From Lachnospiraceae bacterium (lineage in GTDB: Bacteria > Bacillota > Clostridia > Lachnospirales > Lachnospiraceae): 64,000 nucleotides of DNA. The notes under the pieces are model-generated. The model saw only the letters and a program-made list of their open reading frames with translations, did not search any database and was not told the DNA's origin. The translations under genes were made by a program, and so were the position numbers. The stretch spans positions 1 through 64,000 of the forward strand of contig JAIEEY010000079.1 in NCBI GenBank assembly GCA_029067205.1, read 5' to 3'. Below are positions 61,947 to 64,000 of the stretch, piece by piece (position 1 is the first letter of the stretch; every line of letters begins with the position of its first letter).

Positions 61947-62807
61947 GTCCTTTATATATTCTGCAATTGCCTTTTCCCAATCCGCGAACATATAATCCGT
62001 CGTAAGTTTCAGCATATAGTTTTCCAATACAGAGTATGCTGGTCTGGGCGCAACGACCCCTGCCACATTTTTGTCATACTGCTCTGTCGTGACTGTCTCA
62101 ACCACTGTAGACTTTCCCGCAAGCCGGTAAATCTCCCTCGTGAAATCAGCCCAGTTCGTTATGCCCTCACAGGTACCATGAAACAGACCAAAGTTGTCTG
62201 TCGGAAGCAGATATGCAATCGCCTTTGCAAGTTCATCAGCACTTGTCGGCGATCCAAACTGATCCCCAACCACTGTCACTTTATCATGATTCTCTGACAA
62301 TCCCAGCATCGTTTTGACAAAATTTTTCCCGTCGCCATACAGCCATGCAGTGCGGATAATATAGTATTCCCTTGCAAACTCTTTCACAAAATTTTCACCG
62401 GCAAGCTTTGTCTTTCCATACACAGCCTTTGGATCTGGCGCATCAAACTCTGTATAAGGCGCACTGGCATGTCCATCAAACACATAATCCGTTGAAATAT
62501 GCATCAGCTTTGCATGATATCTTGTGGCTGCAATACTGAGATTCCGCGGTCCGATCGCATTGATTCGGTATGCGTTGTCCACATCCGTCTCACAGCCATT
62601 TACATTGGTGTGCGCTGCGCAGTTAATGATGGCATATGGTTTCACATCAGATACAAACCGATCTACTGCGTCGACTTTCGTAATATCAAGCTCTCTTACA
62701 TCTGTATTCACGCACTCATACTCTGTACTGTCCTGATATATTTTATTGATCGCACGTCCAAGCTGTCCGTTACAGCCTGTGACAATTATTTTTTTCGCCA
62801 TGATCAT
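61935..62807 (-). CDS. rfbD: dTDP-4-dehydrorhamnose reductase
   Basis: A 290-residue SDR enzyme with GCNGQLGRA near residue 11, NCAAHTNVNGCE, STDYVFDG and YGKTKLAGE (YxxxK), the RmlD/RfbD pattern. It is the last step to dTDP-L-rhamnose. RmlA, RmlB and RmlC are not present here. The start is ATG at 62807 or 62801. Confidence 0.93.
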   Translation of the reverse strand: MIMAKKIIVTGCNGQLGRAINKIYQDSTEYECVNTDVRELDITKVDAVDRFVSDVKPYAIINCAAHTNVNGCETDVDNAYRINAIGPRNLSIAATRYHAKLMHISTDYVFDGHASAPYTEFDAPDPKAVYGKTKLAGENFVKEFAREYYIIRTAWLYGDGKNFVKTMLGLSENHDKVTVVGDQFGSPTSADELAKAIAYLLPTDNFGLFHGTCEGITNWADFTREIYRLAGKSTVVETVTTEQYDKNVAGVVAPRPAYSVLENYMLKLTTDYMFADWEKAIAEYIKDLSF

Positions 62808-62881
62808 TCTTACCTGTTTCCTTTCCTCATATTGTTATCTTTTCTCATAAAACCAACCTCTATTCATCGGGCAATACCTGC

Positions 62882-62928
62882 TTTACATGAAATTAGTCCG
62901 AAGCTGCTTCGGACTAATTTCATGTAAA
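62882..62928. repeat. 47-bp near-perfect palindrome
   Basis: Two 23-bp arms (62882-62904 and 62906-62928) are perfect inverted copies around one base. No T-run follows in either direction, so it is not a standard intrinsic terminator. It lies in the 136-bp gap between the HPr gene and rfbD. Confidence 0.8.
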
Positions 62929-62943
62929 AGAACTATCTGTTCC

Positions 62944-63207
62944 TTACTCCCCTAAGCCGTCCTCTATGACTCTTATCATAGTTGACAAAGCCTCTTCTTC
63001 ATCTGAACCTTCACAAAAGACCTCAATCTCGTCGCCACATTTAATGCATGCGCCAAGTACACTGAGCACACTCTTGGCATTTGCCGTATTTCCGCGGAAT
63101 GTAAAGGTTATCAGCGAGTTAAACTCCATCGCTTCCTTACATAAAATTCCTGCCGGACGCAAATGCAGCCCTGTTGGGTTTTTGATAACTACTTTCTGAC
63201 TAACCAT
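62944..63207 (-). CDS. ptsH: HPr-family phosphocarrier protein
   Basis: An 87-residue protein with GLHLRPAG placing His15 and Arg17 exactly as in HPr, and Ser46 in AKSVLS. His15 takes phosphate from enzyme I in the sugar phosphotransferase system; Ser46 is the HPr-kinase site in Firmicutes. Crh is excluded because it lacks His15. It lies 50 nt after glmM with a GGAGGTGTGAGGA ribosome region. It may be the main HPr or a paralogue. Confidence 0.9.
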   Translation of the reverse strand: MVSQKVVIKNPTGLHLRPAGILCKEAMEFNSLITFTFRGNTANAKSVLSVLGACIKCGDEIEVFCEGSDEEEALSTMIRVIEDGLGE

Positions 63208-63257
63208 TCCTCACACCTCCGAATCGTATATTTACATATTTATAATTTACGCATGCA

Positions 63258-64000
63258 TCAAAGCATCACATTCTGTATCAGTTCTGCAAGTTCCCGCGCC
63301 TCTTTCTCGATCAGCTGCTGGTCTTTTCCCTCAATCATTACCCGCACCAAAGGCTCTGTTCCTGAAGGTCTGATCAATACCCTGCCCTCATCTGCAAACT
63401 TTGCACTCACACGTTCGATCGCTGATGCGATCTCCGTATACTCCATATAACTGTTCTTCTTGTGATTGGGCACTTTCGCTCCGACCAGTGCCTGCGGGAG
63501 TACTGTCATAATCGTCGCAAGCTCCGAGAGCGTTTTCTTTGTCTCAACCATTACCTGCAGCAAATGCAGTGCGCTGAGAAGGCCGTCTCCTGTTGTGTTT
63601 TCATCAAGGAAAATAATATGTCCTGACTGCTCTCCGCCAAGGTTTGCCCCAAGCTCAAGCATTCGCTCAAGCACATACCGGTCTCCAACCTTCGTCTGTT
63701 CAATATTGATACCATGTTCCTTTCCCATCAGGAAAAATCCAAGGTTGCTCATCACCGTAGCGACAATTGTATTATCCTTCAACGTACCCTTTGACTTCAT
63801 GTGATTGCCAATGATGGCCATGATTACATCACCGTCAATCTGCTTCCCGTTTTCATCCACTGCGAGAAGCCTGTCGGCATCACCGTCAAACGCAAGTCCT
63901 ACGTCCGCCTTCTCATACACAACGCGCGCCTGAAGCTCTCCCATGTGTGTAGAGCCACAGTTTGCATTGATATTTGTCCCGTCGGGATTATTGTGTATCG
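63258..64000 (-). CDS. glmM: Phosphoglucosamine mutase, C-terminal part (cut by window edge)
   Basis: The open frame enters from base 64000 and reads INANCGSTHMGELQ, then AFDGDADRLLAVD (metal loop), GGEQSGHIIF (sugar loop) and RPSGTEPLVRVMIEG (phosphate loop). These are domains 2-4 of GlmM, which converts glucosamine-6-phosphate to glucosamine-1-phosphate for UDP-GlcNAc. The active-site Ser region lies outside the window. UDP-GlcNAc feeds most amino-sugar pathways in this locus. Confidence 0.95.
   Translation of the reverse strand, partial: IHNNPDGTNINANCGSTHMGELQARVVYEKADVGLAFDGDADRLLAVDENGKQIDGDVIMAIIGNHMKSKGTLKDNTIVATVMSNLGFFLMGKEHGINIEQTKVGDRYVLERMLELGANLGGEQSGHIIFLDENTTGDGLLSALHLLQVMVETKKTLSELATIMTVLPQALVGAKVPNHKKNSYMEYTEIASAIERVSAKFADEGRVLIRPSGTEPLVRVMIEGKDQQLIEKEARELAELIQNVML

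Noticed and set aside
62944-63207. Crh rather than HPr
   Set aside because: His15 and Arg17 are present in GLHLRPAG; Crh lacks the His.

Overview
This window is one long surface-glycan biosynthesis region, read almost entirely from the minus strand (from base 64000 down to base 1). The organism looks like a low-to-mid GC Firmicute of the Clostridia, most likely Lachnospiraceae. The reasons are strong AGGAGG-type ribosome sites, sigma-A promoters with 17-bp spacers, an HPr carrying both His15 and Ser46, an orphan Spo0A DNA-binding domain, an EpsG-type polymerase, and many GT-C membrane glycosyltransferases of the kind common in gut Lachnospiraceae. This assignment is inference; no rRNA or tRNA gene is present. 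Both edges cut genes: glmM at the right and an asparagine-synthase-like amidotransferase at the left.

Layout in transcription order (right to left). (1) 64000-59849: precursor genes glmM, an HPr gene, rmlD, gmd and fcl (dTDP-rhamnose and GDP-fucose supply). (2) 59813-59284: an inverted-repeat-rich stretch and an orphan Spo0A C-terminal-domain gene bracketed by short inverted repeats. (3) 59266-47804: a Wzy-type polymer block with two GT2 enzymes, a WcaJ-type phosphoglycosyltransferase, a Wzz-like protein, two more GT2, an EpsG-like polymerase, two GT4 and a GT52/polysialyltransferase-like enzyme. Two plus-strand genes interrupt this area, an AAA-ATPase/PD-(D/E)XK protein and a small unknown protein. 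(4) 45995-40020: a PglK-like ABC flippase, a MITE-like element, a GT2, and an MBOAT/SGNH O-acylation pair. (5) 39926-32669: a complete pseudaminic acid set (pseB, pseC, pseF, pseI, a pseH-like GNAT, pseG) that also holds a formyltransferase-like gene and a PIG-L deacetylase. (6) 32664-18041: an acyltransferase/GT-C fusion, wecE, a GNAT, a polyprenyl-phosphate GT2, several large GT-C proteins and an O-antigen polymerase/ligase-like protein. (7) 18014-1: a Pgl-like module (pglF, aminotransferase, pglC-type transferase, ATP-grasp, GT4), UDP-GalNAcA genes (WbpO- and WbpP-like), two deacetylase-like proteins, three further GT4 enzymes, FemAB-like and formyltransferase-like proteins, and the start of an AsnB-like amidotransferase.

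Together the genes predict at least two assembly lines, since two different initiating phosphoglycosyltransferases are present. They would build acidic, amino-sugar-rich glycans containing pseudaminic acid, GalNAcA (possibly amidated), a 4-amino-6-deoxy sugar, fucose and rhamnose, decorated by formyl, acyl or aminoacyl groups and by polyprenyl-phosphate-dependent side-chain transferases. No Wzx flippase, sugar-nucleotide RmlA/B/C or tyrosine kinase is visible. No stretch above 300 bases lacks a gene. The longest gaps are 43988-44255 (MITE-like element), 45996-46204 (divergent promoters), 59662-59848 (nested inverted repeats), 62808-62943 (a palindrome) and 48929-49120 (divergent promoters).
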